Positions 45,640-55,428 of a DNA stretch of 64,000 nucleotides are shown here, piece after piece. The notes under the pieces are model-generated. The model was given only the letters and a program-made list of their open reading frames with translations, was not told the DNA's origin and ran no database searches. A program made the translations under genes and the position numbers. Positions within the stretch are counted from its first letter, which is position 1. Every line of letters begins with the position of its first letter. The stretch comes from Staphylococcus saccharolyticus (lineage in GTDB: Bacteria; Bacillota; Bacilli; Staphylococcales; Staphylococcaceae), in NCBI RefSeq assembly GCF_900458815.1, contig NZ_UHDZ01000001.1, positions 1,798,001 through 1,862,000 of the forward strand. The letters are read 5' to 3'.

Positions 45640-46488
45640 TTAAAATAGTTTTAATTGTTGTGGTGCTAATCCTTCATAATCGATACCTAAAATATCTTGA
45701 TATGTTTTAGCATTTTGAGCAGCATGGCCACCAGAATTATTATTGAAAATCACATAGACCTTTTTAGCCTTTTGATTAAGTATTTCAACTTTCTGAGCTA
45801 AATCTACTAACTCTTTTTCATTATAATTATACAAATATCTTACATCTCGCCACTCTTGGTCTGTCATATCTTTTTTTGTCCAACCATGTCTATTACGACC
45901 ATGGTAGCGAACTAAGGCAACCTCATTCGTAATTCTATTCACCAGTGGAATACTACCTTCTTTAATTTGAGGTTCATCCACGACAGAGTGTATAATCTGA
46001 TGTTCTGTTAAAAAAGATAACGTTTGTTCTTTATAACAATCATCAAACCAAGATTGGTGTCTAAATTCAACACAAATTGGAAAATCAGCTAATTGCTTTT
46101 TTATATATAGTATGTATTTAATATTTTGTACATTACAATCAAACCAAGGAGGAAATTGTACAAGTATCATCGCTAACTTATCATGCACTTTCAAAGGTTG
46201 AATCATAGCTTTAAATTGTTCAAATAAGTCATTTCGTGTTTCTGCATAATCTTTATAATCTGCATGCAACGTTAACGCTTGATGAATTTTAACAATAAAT
46301 TGAAATCGTTTAGGGGTTTCATTAATCCATTTAAATATGTTGCGTTCGGGTTGAATCGCATAATACGAAGCGTCTAATTCTACAACTGGGAAATGACTCG
46401 CATAAGTTTTGAGCTTATCAGTTTTACGCTCTAAATCTTCATACAATGTGTCATGGTCTCCCCAACCTGTTAGACCTATCTCTATCAT
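45640..46488 (-). CDS. yunF: DUF72 family protein (YunF)
   Basis: This 282-residue TIM-barrel-like DUF72 protein has IEIGLTGWGDHDTLYE at the N-terminus, LILVQFPPWF-like AMILVQFPPWFDC, and YVIFNNNSGGHAAQNA at the C-terminus. The function of DUF72 is not established. I chose the ATG at 46488 (GGTGATAAAA upstream). A longer frame to 46506 is possible. Confidence 0.85.
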   Translation of the reverse strand: MIEIGLTGWGDHDTLYEDLERKTDKLKTYASHFPVVELDASYYAIQPERNIFKWINETPKRFQFIVKIHQALTLHADYKDYAETRNDLFEQFKAMIQPLKVHDKLAMILVQFPPWFDCNVQNIKYILYIKKQLADFPICVEFRHQSWFDDCYKEQTLSFLTEHQIIHSVVDEPQIKEGSIPLVNRITNEVALVRYHGRNRHGWTKKDMTDQEWRDVRYLYNYNEKELVDLAQKVEILNQKAKKVYVIFNNNSGGHAAQNAKTYQDILGIDYEGLAPQQLKLF

Positions 46489-46622
46489 TTTTATCACCAT
46501 TAACATGATACCATATTACAAATCTTTGATTCACTCTAGTTAACTTAAATTTACACTTTCTTTAGTTTGCATTTATTTTGAGAATATAGGTATAAATATA
46601 TTAATAAATGAATTTCAACTTA

Positions 46623-46653
46623 AAAACTCCCTACTTTTTTAAAGTAAGGAGTT
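46623..46653 (-). terminator. Intrinsic terminator
   Basis: AAACTCCCTACTTT and AAAGTAAGGAGTTT form a 14-bp stem with one mismatch and TTTTTAAG on the minus strand. It lies 24 bases after the nitronate monooxygenase-like gene. Confidence 0.8.
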
Positions 46654-46676
46654 TCATGATATCGTTATATATTTGT

Positions 46677-47739
46677 TTAGAAATTATTTAACTTATGCTC
46701 AACTTGTGTAATCACTTTATTCATCATCATTGAAGCGTGCATTCTTTCAGCAAGACGAGGTGATTGACCACTCCACATGTGTGTAAATTCAGTCTTTCCA
46801 TCTTGAACTGCCGTCTTTCTAATACTATTTGTTAGTTGGTTTTGAATGAGATAATCTGGAATCTCACCATCATATTGACTCATCTGATCAATAAATTTAT
46901 TATGGATTCCTCGAGCATACTTCCCACTAAACACGTTCGTCACTACAGTATCTGTCTCTTTGCTATTTAAGATAGCGTTTTTCAACAGTTCATTCGCAGC
47001 GCTTTCATCTGAAATTAAGAAAGCTGTACCCATTTGAACACCTTGTGCACCTAACATCATACTTGCGAGAAGTCCTCTACCATCCATAATGCCACCCGCT
47101 GCTACAACAGGTATATTCACAGCATCAACGATTTGAGGTACAAGAGACATCGTTCCAATCATTGGCGTATGATTACCATTATCTAAAGCCCCTATGTCCA
47201 CCCGCTTCGCTACCTTGAGCTACAATAATATCCATACCAGCACGTTCATTTTCAATTGCTTCATCTACAGAAGTGGCTGTACCAATTAATGTTACTTTGG
47301 TTTCTTTTAGTTTTTGAATAATTTCATAATCTGGAATTCCGAATGTAAAGCAACACACAGAGACACATTGGTTAATAATCATATCTATAGCTTGCTTGAA
47401 TTGTATTTTTTCAGTCACATTAACTACAAGTTCTTCTAAATTAAATGCACGTCTATATGGCTCTAAGAACGCATTCATGTGTTCAACTTGACCTAGTAAA
47501 TAGCGATGATGGCTTGGGACAAATACATTTACTCCGAAAGGCCGAGTTGTTAATTGCTTAACCTTTTTAATCTCACTCTCTAACTTTTCAGCATTAAAAT
47601 AACCAGCACCTATTGTACCTAAACCGCCTTGTTCACTTACCGTTGCAACAAGTTGAGGTGTTGTGCTCCCTGCCATATCTGCTTGTATAATAGGATATTT
47701 TATTCCTAAGACCTATGTCATTTGATTGTTATTCCACAT
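46677..47739 (-). pseudogene. Nitronate monooxygenase-like gene with a stop and a frameshift
   Basis: The ATG at 47739 (AAGGGGAG upstream) begins MWNNNQMT and meets TAG at codon 9 (47713-47715), where relatives have a glutamine. The text continues [21 protein letters not shown] missing G in the run at 47189-47192 then shifts the frame between SEAGGHRG and [13 protein letters not shown]. The TIM-barrel FMN motifs [41 protein letters not shown] and the active-site histidine AGGH are otherwise present. The enzyme family oxidises toxic nitronates. With two lesions it is probably inactive. Confidence 0.85.
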
Positions 47740-47761
47740 TTCGTACTCCCCTTAGTTGATA

Positions 47762-48788
47762 TTACGAACGCATGATACTTTGAGGAAACTTTTGATGTTT
47801 TAATTTTTCTTCCTCTTCTTGATCCATCTCATCTTCAATATCCATGCCTAATAGTTCTTCTATTAAATCTTCATGTGACACAATAGCATCGGTGCCACCA
47901 TATTCATCAAGCACAATTGCTAAATGCTTGCGCGTTACTGTCATTTTACGCAATACCCATTCAGCTCGGTTGTGTTCATTTACAAGTAGAGGACTCGAGG
48001 CATAATTAGTAATTGCATCCTCTTTTTGTTTACCCCAGGCTAATAAATATTTTGAATGAAAAACTCCTATAATATCATCAATATCTTCATCGTATACTGG
48101 ATAACGTGTATAAGGTTCATCCATGACCGTTTCATAGGCTTCATCATATGTCATGTCCTTCGAAAAAGCAATGACATTGATACGTGGTGTTGTGTCTATA
48201 TCTTTAACTTTTAATTTTTCAAAATCCATAACGTTTTGTAACCGGGGATTTTCAACTTCATTAAATGCTCCTTCACGGCCTGCAATATTTAATAATGTAC
48301 GAATTTCCTCTTTTGAAAAGCGTTTCTCAACAGGACGTCCTCGAGAAAGCACATGATTAATACCATCTGTCATTTTATTTAAGAGAAGTGTAATAGGTTT
48401 TAGCACAATGACACAAATATGAATGATAGGGTAAACTAACCGCGATATTTTATCTGGAAATGTCGCTGCTATAGATTTTGGTATTACTTCTGAAATCAAA
48501 ATAATAACTATCGTGATGATGGCAAAAGCAATCCCAACATTAGCACCAATATTTAGCGCTAAGATTGTCACGAGTGTAGGTAAAATAATATTTACCACAT
48601 TATTACCGATTAATATAGCAGTGATAAACTCACTTGGTTTATCTAATAACTTTGTTAAACCCTTGAGCCTTACGGTCACTCTTTTTAGCTTCAGTTTGAA
48701 ACTTAGTGCGATTCGCGGCTGTTAATGCTGTCTCACTACCTGAAAAGAAAAATGAAATAAATATCAATAGTATAATTGCAATAATCAT
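47762..48788 (-). pseudogene. CNNM/CorC-family Mg2+ exporter (MpfA/MpfB-like) with a frameshift
   Basis: The ATG at 48788, after AAGGAGAAA, starts MIIAIILLIFISFFFSGSET and continues to AKKSDRKA. One base too many near 48665 then separates it from KGLTKLLDKPSEFITAILIGNN. The downstream part encodes the DUF21 transmembrane domain (LISEVIPKSIAATFPDK), two CBS domains (TRYPVYDEDIDDIIGVFH and HLAIVLDEYGGTDAIVSHEDLIEELLG) and an acidic tail that ends without the usual CorC-HlyC extension. Homologues in S. aureus (MpfA and its paralogue) protect against excess Mg2+. The frame from 48679 lacks the first membrane helix. Confidence 0.8.
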
Positions 48789-49053
48789 GATGCATTTCTC
48801 CTTATGATTTAATCCGTATTAATACATTATTTCCCGAGGAATGATTTATCAAACTTATATTTTATATTGTTTTATTGATCAAACGTAGCCAACATTTAAA
48901 TAAAAAGCAATACTTTTTTAAGTTAATCGTGTTTACTTTTTGTGAAGTCAGTAACGTGCTTAACGATGCCTTTATAATAAGTATATTGATTATTAAGAAA
49001 GCCAGTTTACATACAAAAGTAATACCCAATAATCACTATTAACTTTCTAATTT

Positions 49054-49251
49054 TTATTTTAGCTTTTTGTCCTCATTCTTAATTAGATATAAATACCAAG
49101 AACAATTAAAATAACTTCTTATTAAGAAAGCACATACACATAATAAGTATATACTCCCTCCGAGGATTAAATCACTTTCGTCTTCTGTTGTTGGAACAAT
49201 CATGCTTAAATAAATTAGAGAAATAAAAGATATTATAATTAAGAAAAATTG
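49054..49251 (-). pseudogene. Remnant of an unrecognised small membrane protein
   Basis: Sixty-five sense codons end at a TAA at 49054, preceded by TGA and TAG in frame. The peptide has two hydrophobic stretches (LIIISFISLIYLSMIVP and LILGGSIYLLCVCAFLI) and a charged tail NEDKKLK. No start codon with a ribosome binding site is found. It looks like a decayed gene, and I do not recognise the family. Confidence 0.4.
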
Positions 49252-49290
49252 CTATCACTTGTATTAATCTATTAATGACTAATTTTAAGA

Positions 49291-49316
49291 GGTTAAACAA
49301 GCCAATGTGTTTAACC
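49291..49316. terminator. Hairpin with T-tail in the decayed islet
   Basis: GGTTAAACA and TGTTTAACC form a perfect 9-bp stem with an 8-base loop. CCTTTTT follows on the plus strand and a weaker T-rich stretch on the minus strand. Confidence 0.55.
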
Positions 49317-49326
49317 CCTTTTTCAC

Positions 49327-49462
49327 TCACGTATTCAGTTGTTTTTGCTGAATCTTAAAAACTAAGAACGAGCCATACGTAAATAGTAAAGCCCCTAAAA
49401 CCAAAGTGATTAAATACATTACCACATATTTGAAGACCCATATTTAAAAATTGTTCTTTCAT
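49327..49462 (-). pseudogene. Frameshifted small membrane protein remnant
   Basis: An ATG at 49462 begins MKEQFLNMGLQICG. After a +1 shift near 49415 the frame continues VMYLITLVLGALLFTYGSFLVFKIQQKQLNT to a TGA at 49327. One membrane helix is predicted. The start has no clear ribosome binding site. The family is not recognised. Confidence 0.35.
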
Positions 49463-49637
49463 AACTATATAAAATATGTCATTATTATCGATAAGTATAC
49501 AGTCGGTTTTGATATACTTTCAAATATTCTACTATTATGATAGGGTGTATATACCACTAACCACATTATATTTAATGCAATACGCCATTAAAAAACCATA
49601 TGAACTCATTAAACTAAAAACTAAAGATAAAGATAAG

Positions 49638-50051
49638 CTAATCCACCAAATGTGTTTCACTGTCTGTAACGCCTTTATTTTGTCTATTTATTTTAATTAA
49701 TAATATTCCACACACTAACCAAGATATAAAAGTAATCATATTTAAACTTAATATTGCACCAATAATATAAAACACACAGTTTGCCATAGAATTACTTTTT
49801 TCTTCTTCATATCAATAATTCCAAAAATGAGTGAAAAAATTGCAATGATGAACACAACCAAAAAACCAACACTAAAAGCATGTTGTGCGGTTTCTGCACT
49901 ATGCACTGTTGTTTTACCATTAAGTGTTGTAGAAAAATTAAGCATCCATGACTCCAGTAATCGATAATACCAAGAAAACTAAAAACAGTAGATTAGAAAA
50001 ACTTTGTAAAATGATTCCTATCAATGAGGTAATATTAATTGCTTTATTCAT
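49638..50051 (-). pseudogene. DUF4064-like membrane protein with two frameshifts
   Basis: The ATG at 50051 lies six bases after AAGGAG and starts MNKAINITSLIGIILQSFSN. The frame breaks near 49940 (GVMDA to stop), resumes as MLNFSTTLNGKTTVHSAETA with FSVGFLVVFIIAIFSLIFG, and breaks again in an A-run near 49800. The third piece, NSMANCVFYIIGAILSLNMI, ends ETHLVD with TAG at 49638. Three to four helices result, arranged like staphylococcal DUF4064 proteins of unknown function. It begins 12 bases after the lipoprotein gene. Confidence 0.55.
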
Positions 50052-50063
50052 CATATTCTCCTT

Positions 50064-50450
50064 TTATTTTGTACGTATATCCTTATAATCAGATTGATGT
50101 TCTTTAATATAATCTTTAGGATTTATATCTTGTATATAGTAGACTTTCTCTCCCTTTATTTCATATGCAGCTGCAGCATAGAATAGTTGTTCTTTATTTT
50201 TGAATAATTTATAACTAATAATCATTTGTCCGTCTTTGAAAAAGTATCTATTGACTTTTCCTTTTTCAAATTTTGGTCTAACTTTATCACTTTTATGGAC
50301 CATTTTTTGATGTATTTTTTCTTGAATTTTTAATATCTTTTTAATTTCATCATGATATTGAGAATTATCGTGTTGATTTTTCGAATCCTTATTACACTCA
50401 ACTACTAATATAATCAGAAATAATAAATTTAAGATGAGTAATTTTTTTAT
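50064..50450 (-). CDS. Putative small lipoprotein with ATA in the start position
   Basis: From 50450 the frame reads IKKLLILNLLFLIILVVECNK and then an exported domain with RYFFKDGQMIISYKLFKN and a YYIQDINPKDYIKEH tail, 128 codons in total. The hydrophobic leader followed by a cysteine resembles a lipobox, although the residue before Cys is Glu, which is unusual. A good ribosome binding site (AGAAGGGGA) precedes ATA, not ATG. Either ATA is used or the start codon has mutated. The next ATG at 50303 would delete the leader. The family is not recognised. Confidence 0.5.
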   Translation of the reverse strand: MKKLLILNLLFLIILVVECNKDSKNQHDNSQYHDEIKKILKIQEKIHQKMVHKSDKVRPKFEKGKVNRYFFKDGQMIISYKLFKNKEQLFYAAAAYEIKGEKVYYIQDINPKDYIKEHQSDYKDIRTK

Positions 50451-50498
50451 ATTGTCCCCTTCTACTTATTGAATTATTTAATAATATAAAATCTAAAA

Positions 50499-50534
50499 GA
50501 AAAATACCTGAACTATGATTGATGTCCCAGGCTC
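50499..50534. repeat. Fragment of the staphylococcal intergenic repeat
   Basis: These 36 bases are the reverse complement of 33326-33361 with two mismatches. They match the GGGACATCAATCATTG end of that element. The rest of the element is absent here. Confidence 0.7.
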
Positions 50535-50573
50535 AATTAATTGTTACCAATTCTATTGACATAAAAAAACTAC

Positions 50574-50598
50574 CAACGAATCACAAAACGATTCGTTG
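50574..50598 (-). terminator. Intrinsic terminator of the suf operon
   Basis: CAACGAATC and GATTCGTTG form a perfect 9-bp stem with a 7-base loop, followed on the minus strand by GTAGTTTTTTT. It lies 30 bases beyond the sufB stop. Confidence 0.85.
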
Positions 50599-50628
50599 AT
50601 AATTGAACATTTTATAATTGACTTTAAA

Positions 50629-52026
50629 TTAACCAATTGAACCTTCCATTTCGAATTTGATTAAACGGTTCATTTCTACTGCGTATTCCATTGGTAATTC
50701 TTTTGTAAATGGCTCAATGAAGCCCATAACAATCATTTCTGTCGCTTCTTCTTCAGAAATACCACGACTCATAAGATAGAATAGTTGTTCTTCTGATACT
50801 TTTGAAACTTTAGCTTCATGTTCTAATGAAATATTGTCGTTAAATACTTCATTGTAAGGAATGGTATCTGAAGTTGATTCATTATCTAGGATTAATGTAT
50901 CACATTCGATGTTTGAACGTGCACCTTTGGCTTTACGTCCAAAATGAACAATACCACGATAGATAACTTTGCCACCATTTTTAGAGATAGATTTAGAAAC
51001 GATAGTTGAAGATGTATTAGGTGCTTTATGAATCATCTTGGCACCAGCATCTTGAACTTGTCCTTTACCAGCGAACGCAATAGACAATGTACTGCCCTTA
51101 GCGCCTTCACCTAAAAGTACACAGTTAGGATATTTCATTGTCAGCTTAGAACCTAAGTTTCCATCTACCCATTCCATATTACCATTCTCGTGGACAAATG
51201 TACGTTTAGTTACTAGGTTATAAACGTTGTTAGCCCAGTTTTGAATTGTTGTATAACGTACATGTGCATCTTTGTGTACAATAATTTCAACAACAGCAGA
51301 ATGTAGTGAACTTGTTGAGTAAACTGGTGCAGTACAACCTTCTACATAGTTTACTGATGCACCTTCATCAGCAATGATTAATGTGCGTTCGAATTGACCC
51401 ATATTCTCAGAGTTAATGCGGAAGTATGCTTGTAGTGGTGTGTCTAATTTAACATTTTTAGGTACATAAATGAATGAACCACCAGACCATACTGCTGAAT
51501 TTAAAGCAGCAAATTTGTTATCTGCAGCGGGTACGACAGATGCAAAGTATTCTCTAAATAGTTCTTCATTTTCACGTAACGCACTATCAGTATCTTTAAA
51601 GATAATACCTTTTTCTTCTAGCTCTTTTTCCATATTATGATAAACAACTTCCGATTCATATTGCGCAGATACTCCTGCTAAGTATTTCTGCTCAGCTTCT
51701 GGAATACCCAATTTATCAAATGTACGTTTGATTTCTTCAGGCACTTCATCCCATGAACGCTCAGTATGTTCGGAGGGTTTTACATAATACGTAATATCAT
51801 CAAAGTCTAGTTCAGATAAATCTCCACCCCATTGTGGCATCGGCATTTTATAAAATAGTTTCAGTGCTTTAAGACGGAAATCTAGCATCCATTGGGGTTC
51901 TTCTTTCATTTTAGAAATCTCTGTAATGATATTTTCCGTTAAACCACGCTCTGATCTGAAAATGGACACATCTTCGTCGTGGAATCCGTATTTGTACTCC
52001 CCAACATCAGGTGCTTTTTTAGCCAT
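50629..52026 (-). CDS. sufB: Fe-S cluster assembly protein SufB
   Basis: SufB is the scaffold subunit of the SufBCD complex that builds 4Fe-4S clusters. The 465 residues show the conserved core [21 protein letters not shown] and the C-terminal [21 protein letters not shown]. The ATG at 52026 follows GGAGTG. Three upstream codons are also in frame but lack a site. It ends the sufCDSUB operon. Confidence 0.96.
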   Translation of the reverse strand: MAKKAPDVGEYKYGFHDEDVSIFRSERGLTENIITEISKMKEEPQWMLDFRLKALKLFYKMPMPQWGGDLSELDFDDITYYVKPSEHTERSWDEVPEEIKRTFDKLGIPEAEQKYLAGVSAQYESEVVYHNMEKELEEKGIIFKDTDSALRENEELFREYFASVVPAADNKFAALNSAVWSGGSFIYVPKNVKLDTPLQAYFRINSENMGQFERTLIIADEGASVNYVEGCTAPVYSTSSLHSAVVEIIVHKDAHVRYTTIQNWANNVYNLVTKRTFVHENGNMEWVDGNLGSKLTMKYPNCVLLGEGAKGSTLSIAFAGKGQVQDAGAKMIHKAPNTSSTIVSKSISKNGGKVIYRGIVHFGRKAKGARSNIECDTLILDNESTSDTIPYNEVFNDNISLEHEAKVSKVSEEQLFYLMSRGISEEEATEMIVMGFIEPFTKELPMEYAVEMNRLIKFEMEGSIG

Positions 52027-52256
52027 TTCAATCACTCCTTGAATTTATAATTAATAAACAACGTGCATATATACTTTGTACTTGTCATAAAAATCTATGA
52101 TTAATGATGATAAAAACGAATTTCTATCATAAACAGTGCTATAATTGTCGAAATCATAGAGCTATATTCACTTTAGTATGTGCTATTTTTAAATGTTGTA
52201 GTAACAGTATAACAATATGTTTAATACTTCAAAAGATAACGAACTAAGATACACAA

Positions 52257-52721
52257 TTACTCTTCTTCAGTTGTTCCTTCTGATTTACCTTCCTTTTCAA
52301 CTGTACCTTTTTCTAGTGCTTTCCAAGCAAGTGTGGCACATTTGATACGAGCTGGGAATTGTGAAACACCTTGAAGTGCTTCAATATCTCCCATTTCTTC
52401 TGTAATTTCATAATCTTCACCAAGCATCATTTTAGTGAACTCTTGACTCATTTGCATTGCCTCAGCAAGTGAGTGACCCTTAACTGCTTCAGTCATCATA
52501 GATGCACTTGACATTGAGATTGAACAGCCTTCACCTTCGAACTTTGCATCATTAATAATCCCATCTTGAATATCAAAAGTAAGACGTATACGGTCACCAC
52601 AAGTAGGGTTATTCATATCTATAGTCATTGAACCATTGTCTAAGACACCTTTGTTTCTAGGATTTTTATAATGATCCATAATTACAGATCGGTATAATTG
52701 ATCTAAATTATTAAAATTCAT
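52257..52721 (-). CDS. sufU: SufU sulfur-transfer protein
   Basis: SufU takes persulfide sulfur from SufS and passes it to SufB in Gram-positive bacteria. The 154 residues have the three zinc-binding cysteines, C41 in NPTCGD, C66 in GEGCSIS, and one in IKCATLAW. The C-terminus is acidic. It overlaps sufS by 11 bases. Confidence 0.95.
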   Translation of the reverse strand: MNFNNLDQLYRSVIMDHYKNPRNKGVLDNGSMTIDMNNPTCGDRIRLTFDIQDGIINDAKFEGEGCSISMSSASMMTEAVKGHSLAEAMQMSQEFTKMMLGEDYEITEEMGDIEALQGVSQFPARIKCATLAWKALEKGTVEKEGKSEGTTEEE

Positions 52722-53952
52722 AAGAGAAAAACTCCTTCGTTTGTTTCAATGCTTGAACTAATTGGTCTACATCTTCTTTTGTGTTATAAATGTAGAAACT
52801 TGCACGTGCAGTTGAAGAAACATTCAACCATTTCATGAGTGGTTGAGCACAATGATGACCAGCACGTACTGCCACACCCTCAGTGTCAACTGCAGTAGCC
52901 ACATCATGTGGATGGATATCAGCTAAATTAAATGTAATCACACCAGCACGACGTTCTTTAGGTGGACCATAAATATCTAAACCTTCTATAGAATGCATTT
53001 GATCATAAGCGTATTCAGTTAATTCCTTTTCGTGTTGATGGATTGTTTCAAAGCCTATGTTTCCAATATAACGAACAGCTTCTGCTAAACCGATTGCCTG
53101 AGCAATAAGTGGAGTACCAGCCTCAAACTTTGTTGGTAAATCTGCCCACGTCGCATCATATTTACTGACAAAGTCAATCATATCTCCACCGAATTCAACA
53201 GGTTCCATACTTTGTAATAACTGTCTTTTTCCATATAAGACTCCAATACCAGTTGGACCTAACATTTTATGTCCACTAAAACTATAAAAATCTGCATCAA
53301 TATCTTGCATGTCTAAAGCCATATGAGGTGCAGCTTGCGCACCATCTGCACTAATAATAGCTCCGTGAGCATGTGCAATTTGAGCAATCGTCTTAACATC
53401 ATTGATAGTACCTAATACATTTGAAATATGTGCGATAGCTACAATTTTAGTTTTATCATTAATCGTTGCTTTAATGTCTTCTAATCGAAGTTCGCCCTCG
53501 TCTGTCATTGGTATAAACTTTAATGTGGCATTTTTACGCTTTGCTAACTGTTGCCATGGAACAATATTTGCATGATGTTCCATTTCAGTCACTACAATTT
53601 CATCGCCTTCTTCAACGTTAGCATCTCCATAACTACGTGCAACTACGTTGATAGAAGCTGTTGTGCCTCTAGTAAAAATGATTTCTTCAAAATACTTGGC
53701 ATTAACAAAACGACGCACAGTTTCACGTGCACTTTCATAAGCATCTGTGGCAAGAGATCCTAAAGTGTGAACGCCACGATGAACATTTGAATTATATCGT
53801 TTGTAATAATCTTCAAGCACATTTAAAACTTGATTAGGTGTCTGACTTGTTGCAGTTGAATCTAGATAAGCTAATCGTTTGCCATTAACTTTTTGCTCAA
53901 GTATTGGAAAATCTTTGATGACTGAATTGACATCAAAATTTTGTTCGGCCAC
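52711..53952 (-). CDS. sufS: Cysteine desulfurase SufS
   Basis: This PLP enzyme mobilises sulfur from cysteine for cluster assembly. The 413 residues contain the PLP-lysine segment YSFSGHKMLGPTGIG and the catalytic cysteine loop RAGHHCAQPL, both typical of group II desulfurases. It starts after sufD and overlaps sufU. Confidence 0.96.
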   Translation of the reverse strand: MAEQNFDVNSVIKDFPILEQKVNGKRLAYLDSTATSQTPNQVLNVLEDYYKRYNSNVHRGVHTLGSLATDAYESARETVRRFVNAKYFEEIIFTRGTTASINVVARSYGDANVEEGDEIVVTEMEHHANIVPWQQLAKRKNATLKFIPMTDEGELRLEDIKATINDKTKIVAIAHISNVLGTINDVKTIAQIAHAHGAIISADGAQAAPHMALDMQDIDADFYSFSGHKMLGPTGIGVLYGKRQLLQSMEPVEFGGDMIDFVSKYDATWADLPTKFEAGTPLIAQAIGLAEAVRYIGNIGFETIHQHEKELTEYAYDQMHSIEGLDIYGPPKERRAGVITFNLADIHPHDVATAVDTEGVAVRAGHHCAQPLMKWLNVSSTARASFYIYNTKEDVDQLVQALKQTKEFFSYEF

Positions 53953-54015
53953 TGTTTTTCACGACCTTTCTAATAATTAAAAATCTAACTCTATTAAGAT
54001 ATAACTTTTGTTGGT

Positions 54016-55332
54016 TTAATGTATTATATTAGAAACTTTTCGTTCAATCATTTCTCTAAGCTGACGCTTTACATCTTCAATAGGTAATTCTCGTACAACT
54101 GGATCTAAGAAACCATGAATAACTAATCTTTCCGCTTCAGTTCTTGAGATTCCACGGCTCATTAAGTAATAGAGTTGTTCTGGATCTACTCGACCCACAG
54201 ATGCTGCATGTCCTGCTTCTACATCATCTTCATCGATTAAGAGAATCGGGTTTGCATCTCCTCGAGCATTTTCAGAAAGCATAAGAACTCGTGATTCTTG
54301 GTTAGCAACAGATTTAGTACCGCCATGTTTGATATAGCCGATACCATTAAATACTGATGAGGCATTTTCTTTCATAACACCATGTTTCAGAATATAACCA
54401 TCTGTTTCTTTACCATATTGAACAATTTTAGACGTTAAATTAATCTTTTGATCACCGGTACCCACAACGACTGATTTTATTGCACTAGTTGAACGATCAC
54501 CAATTAAGTTTGTTGTATTATCAATAATTTGATTGCCTTCATTCATCAAGCCTAATGCCCAATTTATTGATGCATCAGCATCTGCAGAGCCACGGCGAAT
54601 GATGTGACCTGTAAACCCATTATCCAAATAGTCTACAGAGCCATATATGATGTTAGAATTAGCACCTGCAATCACTTCTGAAACTATATTAATTTGGTTA
54701 CCTTCACCACTTGCAGTTGATAAATAATTTTCAACGTATGTCACATCAGCACTTTCTTCAGTAATAATAATGACATGGTTATAGAAACTCGCTTGGTCAT
54801 CATCATGTAAAACAACATATTGAATTGGATGCTCAACTGCAACATTTTTAGGTACATAAACGAAAATACCACCATTGACTAGAGCAGTATGCAAGGCTGT
54901 GAGACGATGTTCATCTACTCCAACTGCTTCTGTCATAAAATATTTCTGAACTAAGTCACTATGATTGGTCATTGCTTCTGCTAAACTTTCAATAATGACA
55001 TCATCATTATCAGCTTGTTTAGATACTTGCGTATATGCTAATTCATTATTATGTTGAATAACTAAATTCTCAGAGTTTTCAACATCTATAATTTGTTTAA
55101 CAGCTTCTGGTAATTGTGATAAATTATCATAAGCTATACCAGTTGTATAATGTTGTTTAAACGTATCAAAATTCCATTTTCTTAATTTAGTTTTATCAGG
55201 TTTTGGCATTTCTAAAGTTTCTGTTAATTTCAACGCTTTTTTACGTAATTCCGTCATCCAAGAAGGTTCATTGTGCGCTTTAGAATAATCAACAAGTTGT
55301 TCTTCAGAAATGTTCAAAGTTTCCGTTGTCAT
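54016..55332 (-). CDS. sufD: Fe-S cluster assembly protein SufD
   Basis: SufD is the partner of SufB and SufC in the scaffold complex. The 438 residues end in SRGISRTEAERLVIHGFLDPVV, homologous to the SufB C-terminus, and carry the beta-helix core with GRVDPEQLYYLMSRG. I chose the ATG at 55332 because GTAGGAGGAT stands just upstream. A longer frame to 55389 is less likely. It follows sufC. Confidence 0.95.
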   Translation of the reverse strand: MTTETLNISEEQLVDYSKAHNEPSWMTELRKKALKLTETLEMPKPDKTKLRKWNFDTFKQHYTTGIAYDNLSQLPEAVKQIIDVENSENLVIQHNNELAYTQVSKQADNDDVIIESLAEAMTNHSDLVQKYFMTEAVGVDEHRLTALHTALVNGGIFVYVPKNVAVEHPIQYVVLHDDDQASFYNHVIIITEESADVTYVENYLSTASGEGNQINIVSEVIAGANSNIIYGSVDYLDNGFTGHIIRRGSADADASINWALGLMNEGNQIIDNTTNLIGDRSTSAIKSVVVGTGDQKINLTSKIVQYGKETDGYILKHGVMKENASSVFNGIGYIKHGGTKSVANQESRVLMLSENARGDANPILLIDEDDVEAGHAASVGRVDPEQLYYLMSRGISRTEAERLVIHGFLDPVVRELPIEDVKRQLREMIERKVSNIIH

Positions 55333-55428
55333 AACTTTAATCCTCCTACTTGATGAAATATTTTCGATTAGCATGTTCATTTTCATCATTCAATGTGAAC
55401 ATCTCAATGCTAAATTAGTGGAATATGA

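Noticed and set aside
49476..49700. A 74-codon open frame on the plus strand.
   Set aside because: It lies opposite the DUF4064-like and other remnants, which have better protein-like sequence, and it has no ribosome binding site.
48840..50460. The decayed islet as a mobile element insertion.
   Set aside because: No transposase, integrase, direct repeats or terminal inverted repeats are visible.
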